64,000 bases of DNA from Schistocerca nitens (taxonomy: Eukaryota; Arthropoda; Insecta; Orthoptera; Acrididae): the NCBI RefSeq assembly GCF_023898315.1, contig NC_064614.1, forward strand, positions 383,035,348-383,099,347. Reading direction: 5' to 3'. Position 1 is the stretch's first letter, and the number at the start of each line of letters is the position of its first letter. Shown here one piece after another: positions 1 to 11,235 of this stretch. The position numbers and the translations under genes were made by a program. The notes under the pieces are model-generated. The model was not told the DNA's origin, searched no databases, and worked only from the letters and a program-made list of their open reading frames with translations.

Positions 1-95
1 TAGTGTTCCGACTTTAGTGTCTAGTGGACTATTTTATATGACTATATTTTATTCATTTACTTTAGTCTCTTAGTGTATTGTGAATTAAGTTTGCA

Positions 96-1048
96 ATGGA
101 TAAATTTGTTACCAAATAGGCGCTCTTGGAAGTTGATGATCCTGCAAGTCAACCTCCAACAATTATTGTGTCATCAATAGCTTTGTCGTCTACAGGCGAG
201 AACCATTCACAGGAAAAACCTGGACAATCCAGTAAGGGAAGATCATTTCAGAACTCTTGGTTGATCAAATATACAGGGCTAGAATATGAAGCATCTACCG
301 AAAAAGTTTTTGCAAAAACTGCAAAGAGGCAGATGCTAAAAATCTGTTACAATTTTCTTCAAAAAAAGATTCTGTAGAGTTTTCTAACTAGAAAAAGGCT
401 TTGGAAAAATTCCATCTTCATGAAAATATGTTTACACATAAAGAAGGTGTTCTGATACTAAATTCTATCACTAACCGAAATGTGGCCTCCCAATTGAATG
501 AACAGTTAGGTAGCAATATGAAGAAAGGCGGTTTAGCTTTTGAGACAAATTTTACTACCATTCAATTTGTATGCTGACAAGGACTAGCAATTGGAGGGCA
601 CGAAGATGTAAACTCAATTTTTTTCAGTTGTTGGAACTCCAAAAGAATGACATACCTGAGTTTAAAGACTGGTTAGGGCATTCGAGGTATAAGTGGATGT
701 CCCACGATATTCAAAATGATCATTGATCTACTAGGAAGGTCTGTGTTGAGAAAGGTATTGGCTTTAATCAAGAAGACTGAACATTTTTCTATTATGGTTG
801 ACGAAACGAGTGATTCTTCAATTCACAAACCAGTGTCATTTTGTATTTGTACTGTTGATGATTCCTTAATCATCAATGAAGACTTAATTGGCTTATACAA
901 GACCCCCAGCACTGAATCACAAACTCTGTTTAGTATTTTAAAAGACGTTTCTGCTCATCTTGATTTGTCAATGGATAGCTTAAGAGGACAGTGCTATGAT
1001 TGTGCCTCAAATATGAGAGGTAAGTTCAATGGACTTGACAGGTCATGA
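96..1048 (+). pseudogene. hAT transposase, ZMYM1-like (DUF4371 type), 3'-truncated
   Basis: Remains of a cut-and-paste hAT transposase. Reading begins at an ATG followed by DKFV, a usual start for this lineage, and meets a stop after six codons. Scattered frames then give the expected order: a TTF-type zinc-finger stretch (RSFQNSW...KYTGLEYE), a KEGVLILNSI...QLNEQLGS stretch, and an intact 110-codon piece at 716-1048. That piece holds the first catalytic acidic motif (MVDETSD) and the second (RGQCYDCASNM). Similarity stops near NGLD, so the insertion domain and C-terminal dimerisation region are missing. Several stops and frameshifts are present. Known of the family: the D/D/E core lies in DUF4371 plus the hAT C-terminal domain. 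Inference: an old, dead copy. Confidence 0.75.
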
Positions 1049-2168
1049 TCAGTAAATTATCTACAAATAAGGTCAACTGACTCCTCAGTTCTACCCCTAG
1101 GACTGAGTCCAGTGCAGAAACTGTGCAAAACTGAAATAACATTGAGCCTGGATTCAATAGCTGTATCCTGCAGAAAGGTGGTATACTTCCTCTATTATGC
1201 TGGAAGAGGCACCTGCCAATATAAATGTTTTAGATCAATTCCTGTAAGATATCAGAGTTCATGAAATGTTTTTATCGACTCTTTGATGTTTTCTGTATGA
1301 GTACTCATGGGTACTGTGATTTTGTATATGACCTTGGCACTGAGAACAAGTCATGCCTTTCCTCTTGACTTCAGTCCCACTAACAGTGGACTACAGTAGG
1401 GACTGGTAGATGGTTCTGTTTAGTCCCACTTGAACTTTCGTGTACTTTTTTTGTTTACAGCTTTATTTTGTGGACACAGGAAGGGATAGAAGATATGGCA
1501 GAAAGTTTAATGTGGAAAAACTTCCAGATGACATTTATATACTCATATTATTTTAGGTTTATCCTCAAAATCTTGTGAATATAGTGTCAAGAGGTCAAAT
1601 AGCTGTTACTTTTGCTGGTTGGTGAAGTTTTCTGGCTCTGATACCTTTTGCAATACTAGTGTTGTGGCTCCAAGTACTTTAATAAAATGCACCAGAAGCT
1701 TTTGTGTCCTGGGATGTTGCTCGAAAATAAAATTGATCCATAAATGTTGGTAGTATTGTCTGTGGCTACCATCTACCCATAACAAATCAGCCTGAGTTCT
1801 GGCTCCATCAATCAGTAAAAAAAACTTTGCCTGTTGAGAAGTCAATTTTTTGTCCTTCTCACAGATAAAGTCAGGATACAGAATACAATCTTTCAACTAC
1901 TAGAAAAGGTGCATTGAGTAAGTGTGTTTACTAGTCTATTACCTGAGTCTGCATTCTTACATTTCTTGATCGCATGCCTACTGCTACAACAATCTTGCAG
2001 CTGTGTGCTGTAAAGACCAGCATCTTGGTTTATCCGATACTTCATTAAAAAAGCTTGTTGTGATCACATTGACTGACTGGAATATCCTCAATCATGGCCA
2101 TAATGGCAGATTGGTCAATTCGTAGTTTCACTTGTTCACATCTGTAGAGTGTTCCTCTATCCTGGGTG
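1049..2168. other. No gene recognised
   Basis: AT-rich sequence with no convincing gene. A minus-strand open stretch of 96 codons (1606-1896) shows no motif I know. Further upstream on that strand (about 1900-2160) is a loose Cys/His-containing reading. This may be degraded transposon sequence, but I cannot assign it. Confidence 0.4.
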
Positions 2169-2790
2169 CTACTGAGTTACGAGAGAACTGCTCCTCTGTC
2201 GCTGGATGTTGAGACTATGGGAGGTGGTGGGTGACTGGAAAAATGAGGCACAGGAGATTTTTTTTTTTTTTTTTTTTGCAAGGTTGGGAGGATAACTAGG
2301 GTCTGCAAAGTCCTCAGTGAGACCCTCAGTATATTTGGAGAGGGGCCGGTGGACACTGAAGATGCGATGGCCACAGGTGGCTATGCTGTATGGAAGGGGC
2401 TTCTTGGTATGGAATGGGTGGTAGCTGTCGAATTGGAGGTATTGCTTGTTGTTAGTAGCTTTGATATGGACAGAGGTACTGATGTAGCCATCTTTGAGGT
2501 GGAGCTCAGCATCTAGCTCTGGGTTGAGTTGGACCAAATGAAGTGAATGGGGGAGAAGCTGTTGAGGTTCTAGAGAAATGTGGATGGGGTGTCCTCACAC
2601 TTGAACCAGGTTGCAAAGACCTCATCAGTGAATCTGAACCAGGTGAGGGATTTAAGATTCTGGGTGTTTAGGAAAGATTCTTCTAGATGGACCATGAATA
2701 GTTTGGCATTGAATGTTGCCATGCAGGTGCCCATAGCCATACCACGGATTTGTTTGTAGGTAATGCCTATATCCTATATTCCCATAACCC
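2169..2790 (-). pseudogene. Penelope-like element reverse transcriptase, C-terminal fragment
   Basis: Read on the minus strand from about 2790 downwards, three frames together give the late RT motifs of Penelope-like elements: RGMAMGTCMATFNAKLFM, then LTWFRFTDEVFATW in place of the family's YVDD box, then NLNS...IHF, and a thumb-like segment NKQYLQFDSYHPFHTKKPLP followed by ISxxxRPL...L...F...YPPNL. A run of T on the plus strand (2262-2277) adds a lysine tract. The catalytic second Asp is replaced by Glu and the frames are broken, so this copy is inactive. The GIY-YIG endonuclease expected downstream is not visible. The adjacent repeat at 2791-3393 is the non-coding sequence usually found next to such copies. 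Confidence 0.65.
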
Positions 2791-3178
2791 TACTGGCCTC
2801 AACCTTCATTAGTCATTGCCCTCACTGATCTAGCCCCCTTCCCTGTTCCCATTCCAGTGCTACACAAGCATTAATTCCTCCAATGCATCCAGTCTTTTTA
2901 CATCTCTACTTTTCCGCTACCCCCTCTTTCCCGTACTCTCTGTCTATCCTCCTAACTACACCAAGCTACCTTACCCTCTCTCCATCTCGTCCTTGCATGC
3001 TCCCCAGCAGCACTTCACTGTTCCCAACCCCTACCCTGCTATCCCTCTCCTATACCGCCCATGCTCCCTCCTTACCCCCATCCAGTTGTCTCTCCAATCA
3101 TGCACTGCTGCTGCTGCTAGTAGTCTGGCTTCAGTTGCCAGAGACGACTGTCTCATGTGTGTGTGAGTTGTGATTGCA

Positions 3179-3237
<59 letters not shown>

Positions 3238-3393
3238 TCTCTTGTCAATTTTTGAGGCCTTGTTGGCCTAAAGCTTATTTTGTGACATTCTTTTTGTTGT
3301 GCCTGTCTGCAACTCAGTGTCTCCACCATACTATATGGTGAGTAGCAACTACCTTTCCATAATATTTTTACATTCCATCCTTGATTTTCCATC
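2791..3393. repeat. Dispersed repeat next to Penelope-like RT
   Basis: A pyrimidine-rich stretch (2791-3120) is followed by a (GT)n tract and a tail that reads GAGGCCTTGTTGGCC, then GCCTGTCTGCAACTCAG and ATATGGTGAGTAGCAACTA, ending at a CATTCCATCCTTGATTTTCC motif. I recognise this order from abundant grasshopper repeats that accompany Penelope-like elements. It has no coding potential; the open frames here are low-complexity. It shares the GTGAGTAGCA end motif with the small element at 6628-6866. Confidence 0.55.
3181..3235. repeat. (GT)27 microsatellite
   Basis: An uninterrupted GT dinucleotide run inside the Penelope-associated repeat. It is likely part of that repeat and not an independent locus, since related copies carry a GT tract at the same place. 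Confidence 0.95.
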
Positions 3394-5370
3394 ATTTAAG
3401 GTGTGACATCTTAATAGATACTCCAAAAATTCCTTTATTTCTTCAGCTGCTGTATTTAATGATTTGCCAGTATGCATGAATGAAATCTGGCTTGTACATG
3501 TGGGGATGAATTCAAAATTCTCTGATGTGATGTATTTTATAAAGTACTTGTGTGGCTGATCTTTTCCTTCCCAAACTGTTTCTTCAAATCTGGAGCAGGT
3601 GGCAAGGGTTCAAACACACTTGTATGGCACCAAGAAGGATTAATCCATTGATTTGGCAGAAGTAATCGTGGATTCATCATGTATGAGTCCTCATGAGATG
3701 GCAAAACTACAGATCCTATGTCAATAGGTTGGTCAAAGGTCATGTCAACCTCATCACTGCTTGACACATCAAGTTGTGATAGATTTTCATGAAAATCAAA
3801 TGGCTTCTCCAGCTCATGATGTATTGCATCTTCTTGCACTGCTTATTGACTTCCTTATTTTACCTTCCATCAATTAATTATTCTTTTAGTATTACTATTG
3901 TTAATATTTATTGTTATTGTTAAAGCTACTTGACATATTATCATTCAAAAATAGTGAAAAGTGCCAGACCTGATAACAAATTACAGCTGAATATTTACAA
4001 GTGAGCAAAATTCTTCATGAGATACAAATCCACTGTGTCATATGCAACACACATGTGAAACTCGTGCAACACAATTTTGGGAAGTTCTGTTATAATGCTA
4101 CAAGTGACCAATATTACATTAACAGTCTGGTGACAGTAAAATAGCACTGGTTTAAGGTAATTAGGTCATGAATAAAAATACACCCTTAACAGAATTTCAA
4201 CACTGTTTTGCTGTTCTTCCTGTGCAGATGATAGATAAGCATTATCTGACTTCAATAACTGACAACACAGAGAGATTGGTTGTAATAACTCTCAGAAGTG
4301 GGACTACTACTGGTATGTGTCTATTTGGTGTTAACATGGACTCTGTTTTCAGACAAATGTTACCAGTTCTGTGTCACATATGACACCTGGGATGTGAAGA
4401 GGTAGTGGTGCATCATTATCATGCACTTTGCTTATCCAAATTTAGAGAAATGCTTTACCCTCTAATATTTGTCATTTTTCTACATGTTTTGTAGTTTTCA
4501 TGCTGTCATCTTCTGAAACCCTGAAGGTACTTTACAAGTCACACTTTATATTTCTATGGATTATCTTACCAGTTTTGTAATAGGATAAAAATTTTCTGAC
4601 TGTCAGGATGCTGCATGCTATCTTGCATTGAGAGTTGACTACAGACACTGAAGTAATATGAGGTGTGCCCTGAGATAGTGTTATAGAATTGTTGCTCTTC
4701 ATGTTGTACACAACCTACTTTTACTTACAATCTCAGGAGTTTTGCAACTTATGTCATATCTTTGAAAAAATTCTAATCACAAAAAAATTGCTTTAGTTCA
4801 TTACAAAATGTCAGCCTAGAACAGACTGGCTACTAGCTTTTAATATAGAGAAATGCAAATAATTTACTCTTTGTGAGACATAAGTTAGAAGCATGGTATC
4901 CTTAGACTACAAAGTACTGAGTGACACTAGAGTCAGTCATGTCATATAATTGTTTGGCCAGAAAACTTTGTAGAGACACAAAGTAGAACAAGAAAATTGG
5001 TTCAGTTATAGATGAAGCAAATGTAAGCTACAAATAGTTGAGGGTGTAACAGAATTGTTGAAAAATCTTAACTGACAGACACTTGAAGAATGACACTCTA
5101 GATGTCATAAGAACCTGCTTCAAAACCTCCAAGAACCATCTTTCTGGGCAGAAGCAATAGATATTCTTTAGTCTCAAAGACATCTACCCCATGTAGCCTA
5201 TAGAGATAAAATTAGGCAAATATGGATTACATAGAGATGTACCTACACTTCAGCTGTGAATGAAGGAGTACAAGTTAGTGGAATGGAATTTATTTTCAAT
5301 AAGAAATGGAACTGTAATTTCTAATTAACTGAATAACTACTCTATGCTGTCAAAAATTCTATTAAACTGG
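3394..5370. other. No gene recognised; candidate intron of the esterase gene
   Basis: About 2 kb of AT-rich sequence with no recognisable exon or element. A 100-codon minus-strand frame at 3537-3839 is rich in acidic residues and prolines but matches nothing I know. Because a terminal esterase exon with a splice acceptor begins at 5681, this stretch is most simply its last intron. No upstream exon is visible in the window. Confidence 0.35.
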
Positions 5371-5575
5371 CCATGCAGGGTAACCACACGGTCTTGGGCG
5401 CCTTGCCACGGTTCGCACGGCTTCCCCTGTTGGAGGTTCGAGTCCTCCCTCGGGCATGAGTGGGTATTTTATCCTTAACATAAGTTAGCTTAAACTAGAT
5501 TAAGTAATGTGTAAGCCTGGGCACTGATGACCTCAGCAATTTGGTCCCACAGGAACTTACCACTACCACCACCGT
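5371..5575 (+). repeat. tRNA-derived SINE, family 1
   Basis: A tRNA-like head contains an RNA polymerase III B box (GGTTCGAGTCC, 5435-5445). It is followed by a body with CTCGGGCATGAGTGGG, a TTAGCTTAAACTAGATTAAG segment, and the tail GATGACCTCAGCAATTTGGT...AGGAACTTACCAC. This is a common orthopteran SINE plan. It lies just upstream of the esterase exon, in the putative intron. It should not be scored as a tRNA gene: the cloverleaf is not closed. Confidence 0.8.
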
Positions 5576-5680
5576 CTGTTAAGCTCTATATTTTATTAGA
5601 TACTGAAAGATCCAGAATTAGTTAACATTTAATAAGAAAGTTATAATATTACTAAATCTCTTTCATTGTATATGTTATAG

Positions 5681-5885
5681 GGATCCAGCATCAAAAAAGA
5701 GAAACATCACTTGGCCAGCTGTGAGAGGAAATGCTAAGGATATTGACTATCTGCAAATTTCTGGATACAGTGACACTGCAGCAGCAACAAATTATGATCT
5801 TGGGAATCGAGAGTTCTGGGATTCCTTAGGAATTTTGGAACCACAAATGCTGATCAAAAAAGAACACAAAATAGATGAACTCTAA
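5681..5885 (+). CDS. Carboxylesterase-type protein, terminal exon
   Basis: The only host gene trace in the window. A pyrimidine-rich tract ending in ATAG (acceptor AG at 5679-5680) opens a 67-codon frame ending TAA, with a second in-frame stop directly after it. The protein has the C-terminal pattern of insect carboxylesterases (alpha/beta hydrolases that cleave ester bonds): DP at the exon start (the family's 'TGDP' junction, phase 1), ITWPAV, then DIDYLQI and GNREFWDSLG. The catalytic Ser, Glu and His would be in upstream exons not found here. The chain ends ...EHKIDEL. The last four residues, IDEL, resemble KDEL/HxEL endoplasmic reticulum retention signals but with an atypical first residue. 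The frame is clean, unlike the surrounding TE remnants. It could be an isolated gene fragment, but the intact splice site and stop favour a live gene. Confidence 0.7.
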
Positions 5886-6080
5886 TAGATAAATTGATGT
5901 GAATGTTCAGTGGTAATCATCAACTGTCCTCAGATATTGTAAATTGAATATCTCCACCTAGCAGCTACAGATGAATTATCTTGTTTGCAAAGAAGAGCAC
6001 TAAATGTAGAATGTGTTATCCAGGCTACTTCATGAAACTGAAAAACTCCTGTTCACATCAGTAGGTCTATTTTTGCAAAT

Positions 6081-6086
6081 ATTAAA
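6081..6086 (+). promoter_or_regulatory. Candidate polyadenylation signal (ATTAAA) of the esterase exon
   Basis: The commonest variant hexamer, ATTAAA, lies about 196 bases beyond the esterase stop codon. I saw no AATAAA between the stop and 6600. Hexamers of this kind occur by chance in AT-rich DNA, so this is only a candidate. The rest of 5886-6627 shows no gene and would be 3' untranslated or intergenic sequence. Confidence 0.3.
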
Positions 6087-6627
6087 CAGTATATGGTTAT
6101 GATGCTGACAAACAATAGAAATGTGAGGAAAATGTTTTTCCCTCTATGTAGAATATTATGAAGATTCTTTTTACAAACAAACTTACATGTTTATTGTAAT
6201 TTTTATGAATATTGCCCTGAAACACAAATATGGTTGTATTTCACTGCTTATTGTTACTGTTTATTTATTTTGATTATCCAGTTCACACATTGTATGTCAT
6301 TAATATTTTGGATATTTTTAATCTCCTTGCAAATTACTTGTGGTGTTAATGTCTCAGTATTTGGTACAAATAAGACACTATTCCTATTAGTGAAGTTATC
6401 AAGAATGCTTGAGTTTTTAAAAGTTTTCATTATTATTTCTTGAAGGATCTGCATTTCAAATTACTCATGTCTGGCTGTAATCCATGAGTTAGTCCCTAAA
6501 CAATTTGTATGTTAATATATTCATTGTCCGTGGAAGCACTGAAAATTAATAGTGCACCAACTTCAGTACTCATCACAAATGTGTCTTTTTATTGTCACTC
6601 ATCTAACAATTGGATAACAGCTATATG

Positions 6628-6866
6628 AAAAGGATAGATTACTACTCACCACATAGAAGAGTCACTGAGTTACACACAAGCTCCTGTACTAGGAGACAGT
6701 GGCCATGTGTGTGTGTGTGTGTGTGTTATGCTTGTGGGAATGTGTGTGTGTGTTTTCTACTTCAGAAGAAGGACTTTTTTTGTCCAAATGGCTATATGTT
6801 CAGCAGTCTTTTTCTTTGAGCCTGTCTGCAACTTAACTGTGTGGTGAGTAGCAGTTTATCCTTTCT
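6628..6866. mobile_element. Short inverted-repeat element related to the Penelope-associated repeat
   Basis: The left end AAAGGATAGATTACTACTCA is mirrored by the right end, whose complement reads AAAGGATAAACTGCTACTCA. The inner parts of the arms also pair (GAGTYRC...ACA). Between the arms are two GT tracts (6706-6726, 6741-6751). The GTGAGTAGCA motif links it to the repeat at 2791-3393. No coding capacity. It is either a miniature or fold-back derivative, or two partial copies in opposite orientation. Confidence 0.55.
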
Positions 6867-7112
6867 GTATTCTTTACAGTCATCTCTGAATTTCTGCATT
6901 GAATCCAACCTTCTCCATCTTCTGAGTTTGAAAATACATCATTAGAATACACACAATTGATATCTCATTTGTTTTATCATTTTCATCTGTAGAATCATTG
7001 CTGAAGGACTGAGAATTTTTTAATGATACTTTTTTTTCATGTTGGTTCTTCACATGATATTCTTTTTGGTTGATTTCATTTGGTGAAGTTTTAGGGGTAC
7101 TGTGAATACACT
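6867..7112. other. No gene recognised
   Basis: Short AT-rich stretch between the inverted-repeat element and the Gypsy LTR. The 80-codon minus-strand frame here is of biased composition (Lys/Asn/Ser) and resembles no family I know. Confidence 0.3.
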
Positions 7113-7347
7113 TATAATACACATGACTGTGATAGTAGGAAATACATTATTATATTTACTCACTATACGTAGAATACTCATCTAGTGCACGCAATAGAAA
7201 TCTCAACATCATAGTAATTACCAAATAATATTAAAACATAACTCATATTGTCCAAATGCAAAGATAAATTTAGTTTTTGTATCACAACTGTTCATGAATC
7301 AATGATTCCACTTGCTCCATGTTGATCATCCACTTTAGTCTGCCACA
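7113..7347 (-). repeat. 3' LTR of Gypsy element (left copy)
   Basis: Aligns along its whole length with 11166-11399. Shared blocks include TTTACTCACTA, CATAGTAATTACCAAA and TGCAAAGATAAATTTAGT. Because the element is on the minus strand, this is the downstream LTR. No polypurine tract is seen on its internal side, consistent with an internal deletion that removed the end of pol. Confidence 0.85.
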
Positions 7348-8149
7348 TAATATTCACCAGTGCTGTTAATAGGTCATCACTATGTGCAAATGTAGCTTCA
7401 GGAGTCCATGGAACCATCCTGCTGCTGGATGTGTTTTTATCAGTGAGTAGTTTGTTAAGTGGCTCCTGCAGCTCTGCCAATGTGGCAAGAGTCTTCTGCA
7501 ACAATTTAACACACCCAAGAAATGTTGAAGGCCTTTAAATGTAGAAGGAGTTGGCATGTTTACAATATCTGTCACTTCTTCAGGAAATGGTTAGATACAT
7601 TGGCATGATATAGTGTAGTCAGAAACTTTACAACTTCTTTAGCAAAAGGTACATTTGTCCTTATTAATCATAACGCTAGCAATCTAATCTTTTGAACAAA
7701 GTATACAGATGCTTAATGTGCCCCTATTTGGTTTTTGAGAATACAAACATTTCTCCAAGTAGCAGAACAGAAATGGAAGGCCATGCTGGACCTCATGCAT
7801 GAAACACGGCCAGGTTTGTGCTGCATTTTGGAGGCCAAAAAGACCAAAGGGTATAATCAGAGCAGTCTTTTTTTTTTCTTTTGGAACCACAGGTATGCAT
7901 GAGAATTGCTTAGCACAGTCAACAACACTGAAATTGCAAGCACCTTCTAGGTCATCATTAAAGTATCCATGTGAGGCATTAGGTACTGATCTGGAATAGT
8001 GCAGCTATTTAAATACTTGTAGTTTACCCAGATTCTCCGTGATCCATTTTTCTTCTGTACCATTTGCAATGGGGCTACCCACGCACCATTTGATCTTGAT
8101 ACAGATCCAGCAGCAATCATATTATCAAATTCCTGTTTTGCTGTGGATA
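7290..8149 (-). pseudogene. Gypsy reverse transcriptase remnant
   Basis: Minus-strand frames give the N-terminal RT segment EFDNMIAAGSVSRSNGAW followed by APLQMVQKKNGSRRI and LNSCTIPDQYLMPHMD. Next comes TALIIPFGLFG...NAAQTW, the position of the YIDD box replaced by FCYLEKCL, and the connection segment PTPSTFKGLQHFLGVLNCC with PLNKLL and WTPEA. Frameshifts separate the blocks. The catalytic Asp pair is lost. The start of this segment is cut by the LINE at 8150. Confidence 0.75.
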
Positions 8150-9206
8150 ATGGAATACTCTCTTTCAAATTCTGAAGGTGGCAGGGATAAAATACAGGGA
8201 GCGAAGGGCTATTTACAATTTGTACAGAAACCAGATTGCAGTTATAAGAGTCGAGGGGCATGAAAGGGAAGCAGTGGTTGGGAAGGGAGTGAGACAGGGT
8301 TGTAGCCTCTTTCTGATGTTATTCAATCTGTATATCGAGCAAGCAGTAAAGGAAATGAAAGAAAAATTCAGAGTAGGAATTAAACCCCATGGAGAAGAAA
8401 TTAAAATTTTGAGGTTCGCCGATGACATTGTAATTATGTCAGAGACAGCAAAGGAACTGGAAGAGCAGTTGAACGGAATGGACAGTGTCCTGAAAGGAGG
8501 ATATAAGATGAACATCGACAAAAGCAAAACTAGGATAATGAAATGTAGTTTAATTAAATCAGGTGATGCTGAGGGAATTAGATTAGAAAATGAGACACTT
8601 AAAGTAGTAAAGGAGTTTTACTATTTGAGGAGCAAAATAACTGAGGATGGTCGAGGTAGAGAAGATATAAAATGTAGACTGGCAATGGCAAGGAAAGCGT
8701 TTCTGAAGAAGAGAAATTTGTTAACATCGAGTATAGCTTTAAATGTCAGGAAGTCATTTCTGAAAGTATTTGTATGGAGTGTAGCCATGTATGGAAGTGG
8801 AACATGGATGATAAATAGTTTAAACAAAAAGAGAATAGAAGCTTTAGAAATGTGGTACTACAGAAGAATGCTGAAAATTAGATGGGGAGATCACATTAAC
8901 TAATGAGGAGGTATTGAATAGAATTGGGGAGAAGAGGAGTTTGTAGTACAACATGACTAGAAGAAGGGATCAGTTGGTAGGACTTTGTTCTGAGGCATCA
9001 ATGGATCACCAATTTAGTATTGGAGGGCAGTGTGGAGGGTAAAAATCGTAGAGGGAGACCAGGAGTTGAATACACTAAGCAGATTCAGAAGGATGTAGGT
9101 TGTAGTAGGTACTGTGAGATGAAGAAGCTTGCACAGGATAGAGTAGCATGGAGAGCTGCATCAAAGCAGTCTCAGGACTGAAGACTACAACAACAACAAC
9201 AAATGT
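8150..9206 (+). mobile_element. 5'-truncated LINE with RT, inserted in Gypsy
   Basis: Same family as the minus-strand copy at 57638-59456; shared segments include LFQILKVAG, YRERxxIYNLYRNQ and AVIRVEGH. The long frame (8178-8903) carries GVRQGCSL, the intact catalytic box LRFADDIVIMSE, KTRIMK, FYYLRSKITEDG and the late motif SVAMYGSGTW...ALEMWYYRRMLKIRWGD, then breaks. The 3' end reads CTCAGGACTGAAGACTACAA followed by a short (ACA)n tail (to about 9202), as expected for target-primed reverse transcription. Only the second half of RT is present. I place it with RTE/L2-like insect LINEs; the exact clade is uncertain. The junction on the left lies where the Gypsy RT frame breaks. Confidence 0.8.
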
Positions 9207-9208
9207 AT

Positions 9209-9240
9209 TGGGGGGGGGGAGGTGGGGGGGGGGGGGGGGT
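9209..9240. repeat. Guanine tract
   Basis: Two G runs of about 10 and 17, separated by AGGT, directly after the LINE tail. Able in principle to form a G-quadruplex. The tract lies at the junction of the LINE tail with the resumed Gypsy sequence, and homopolymer length may be unreliable in assembly. Confidence 0.85.
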
Positions 9241-9829
9241 AAGCATCAAGGTCTGAAAGCTACTGGTTGACCTGGTGTTGTCCTAATAAAATATTGAGTG
9301 GAAGGACTTCTGTTTCTCCTGGCCAACGCAGGCTCCATCAGTGCAGGAATCTCATGCAGCAGCTGTTGGCCAAAACCCTATGCAGAGCGGCCTTGGAGAA
9401 GGAAGAGAGGGAAGAAGCTTGGCCACCCTCTGGCATCACAGCAGCGCAGAGCAGGAGCCGTGGTCGTTCACGTGCACTATCCAACTCTTTTTGCGGTACA
9501 GGAATATTCCTTCACAGTTTAGCATTTTTGTCTTGTAATTCAGAAGCAGTCAATCTTTTCACCGAACACAGTCCTTGTGCTTCAGAAGTTTGTGCTTCAA
9601 ATACCCTATAGGTCTCTCTTAACTCTGAATGCTCAGTTGTTTTGTGCGAATAGGTGTCTGGTGTCTTCTCACACAATGCACACATTTGTGGTCTGCATTG
9701 ATACAATAGTGATCCTGACTGCTGTACAACGAATGCAGGTAGCATGGAAATCTTCATGCAACTGAAAGCGGAGGAGTCACTCAGTGGACGTTCTGATGCA
9801 GTAGTAATTTTGAGAGAGAGAGATATTTG

Positions 9830-10110
9830 CACCAACCTTCGACGCACTAAATCTGGCACAACTGGAAAATGTTGAAGACAATCAGCTCCTAAAACTGGCT
9901 CAATGTGTAGGGAAGAAGATGTTATCTAGTTCTAGAGTTAGTGTTTTCTTTGTGTATGTTCCGACTGTAGAATTGTTGCTAGCTTTGAGAAAAGGAATCT
10001 CTTTGATTTTTGCTACTAGAATCATTTGGCATTTTTGGATAAACACTGATTTCTGAACCAGTATCAACTAGGAAAAGTGCATTACACTTTCAGTTTTTGA
10101 TAAACGATTG
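9830..10110 (-). pseudogene. Gypsy aspartic protease remnant
   Basis: Read on the minus strand: ALFLVDTGSEISVYPK holds the aspartic protease active site (DTG) of retroelement Pol, which cleaves the polyprotein. About 50 codons later comes EPVLGADCLQHFPVV, the conserved end of the protease and start of the linker to RT in Gypsy elements (typically ILGADFL). One of the spacing frames is shifted. The linker then runs into 9245-9830, where composition changes and no motif is visible, before the LINE insertion. Confidence 0.75.
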
Positions 10111-10280
10111 AATGGAGTCTGTAACAGCTGAAACCGTTGCATTCTTTCTGCCTTTTAGGCACTGTGAAAAAATCTGATGAGTGTGTGTATCTACTGACAG
10201 CCATTGTTCCTGTTTGGGTGTGTGCAGGAGCTTCTGCACTCACTGCATCAGCAAAACACCTGTGGTTCCGACACCAGTTT

Positions 10281-11235
10281 TCACATCACTGGTTGTTCTC
10301 GCTTTGAACCCCAATGAGCTTGGTATGCCTCTCTATCTGAGTATTTAGTTTGGTTAGTTTGTATCAGCTGCCCCATAGATGGCTCTGCCTGTGGACCCTG
10401 CATCTGTGTAGTTGCAATGCATGTACTGGGACTCCCTGTTATAGTTATGGTCACAATGCATGGCCTGAGGCCTCCTGCCATAACACCATTCACAGTGGCA
10501 CAGACTGAATTATCCATGCATCAATTGCAGCCACATCTATTTTGTGTGCCAGTTCATCAAGGGAGAGACGTGTAAAAGCACAAAGAATGACCCTCACCTT
10601 TTGTGGCAATTTTTGAAGCCCAAAAATTTTTCAAAACTATTTTGATAGCAGTTCATTACCCACCACTGCATGTAATGAGTGAAGCACTTGGGATTGGGAA
10701 TCAATGGCACATGCATTACTCTCAATACTTCCTTGTAACTATGTTGTGGTGGTGGCACAAAACACTGGAGTACAGATTTTTTAAACACAGCATAAGACTG
10801 TCGATGTAAAACATCATCTGACTGTTCGATCAAGTTTAGTTCCAACTGTGAGATAATCAGTGTAAACTGTTCCATATCAGATACAAATCCATGTAATTGA
10901 AAAATGATCTTCACTTGTGTTAATCAAAGTTGCACCCTGATAGGCCAGAAAAGTGCAACTTTTATGTTGTAGTTCTTGTTGCCATTGCTTGAGCCTGTGC
11001 TGATACTTGGAGCATTTGTCTGTGGCATAGTGTTGCTGGCATATGGCGGGCACTCTTGTCTTCACAGCCATTGTGTTGGGATCCACTGTGTTGCACATCC
11101 AGTTGAAGAGAATGTTCCGTATTGAACTGTATGAGGTCACTACTTTGGTGTACTCTGCATCCACTTGTAATACACACGACTATGATTGTAGTCAACACTT
11201 TATTGTATTTACTCACTACACATAGAATACTCATC
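10281..11235 (-). pseudogene. Gypsy gag-like region
   Basis: Frames at 10594-10914, 10877-11164 and 10281-10517 on the minus strand occupy the gag position, between the 5' LTR and the protease. Recognisable parts: a helical capsid-like stretch (VSDMEQFTLIISQLE) and the segment PQKVRVILCAF...LSLDELAHKIDVA, which matches the capsid end in this Gypsy group. Downstream is a Cys/His-poor linker in which no clear zinc knuckle survives. Assignment rests mainly on position. Confidence 0.55.

Noticed and set aside
5371-5575. tRNA gene, because of a good B box
   Set aside because: No closable cloverleaf, and the SINE body and tail follow. The same reasoning applies at 22541, 30353, 35774 and 56559.
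9209-9240. G-quadruplex as a functional regulator
   Set aside because: It sits at a LINE insertion junction with no gene nearby, and homopolymer runs of this length may be assembly noise.
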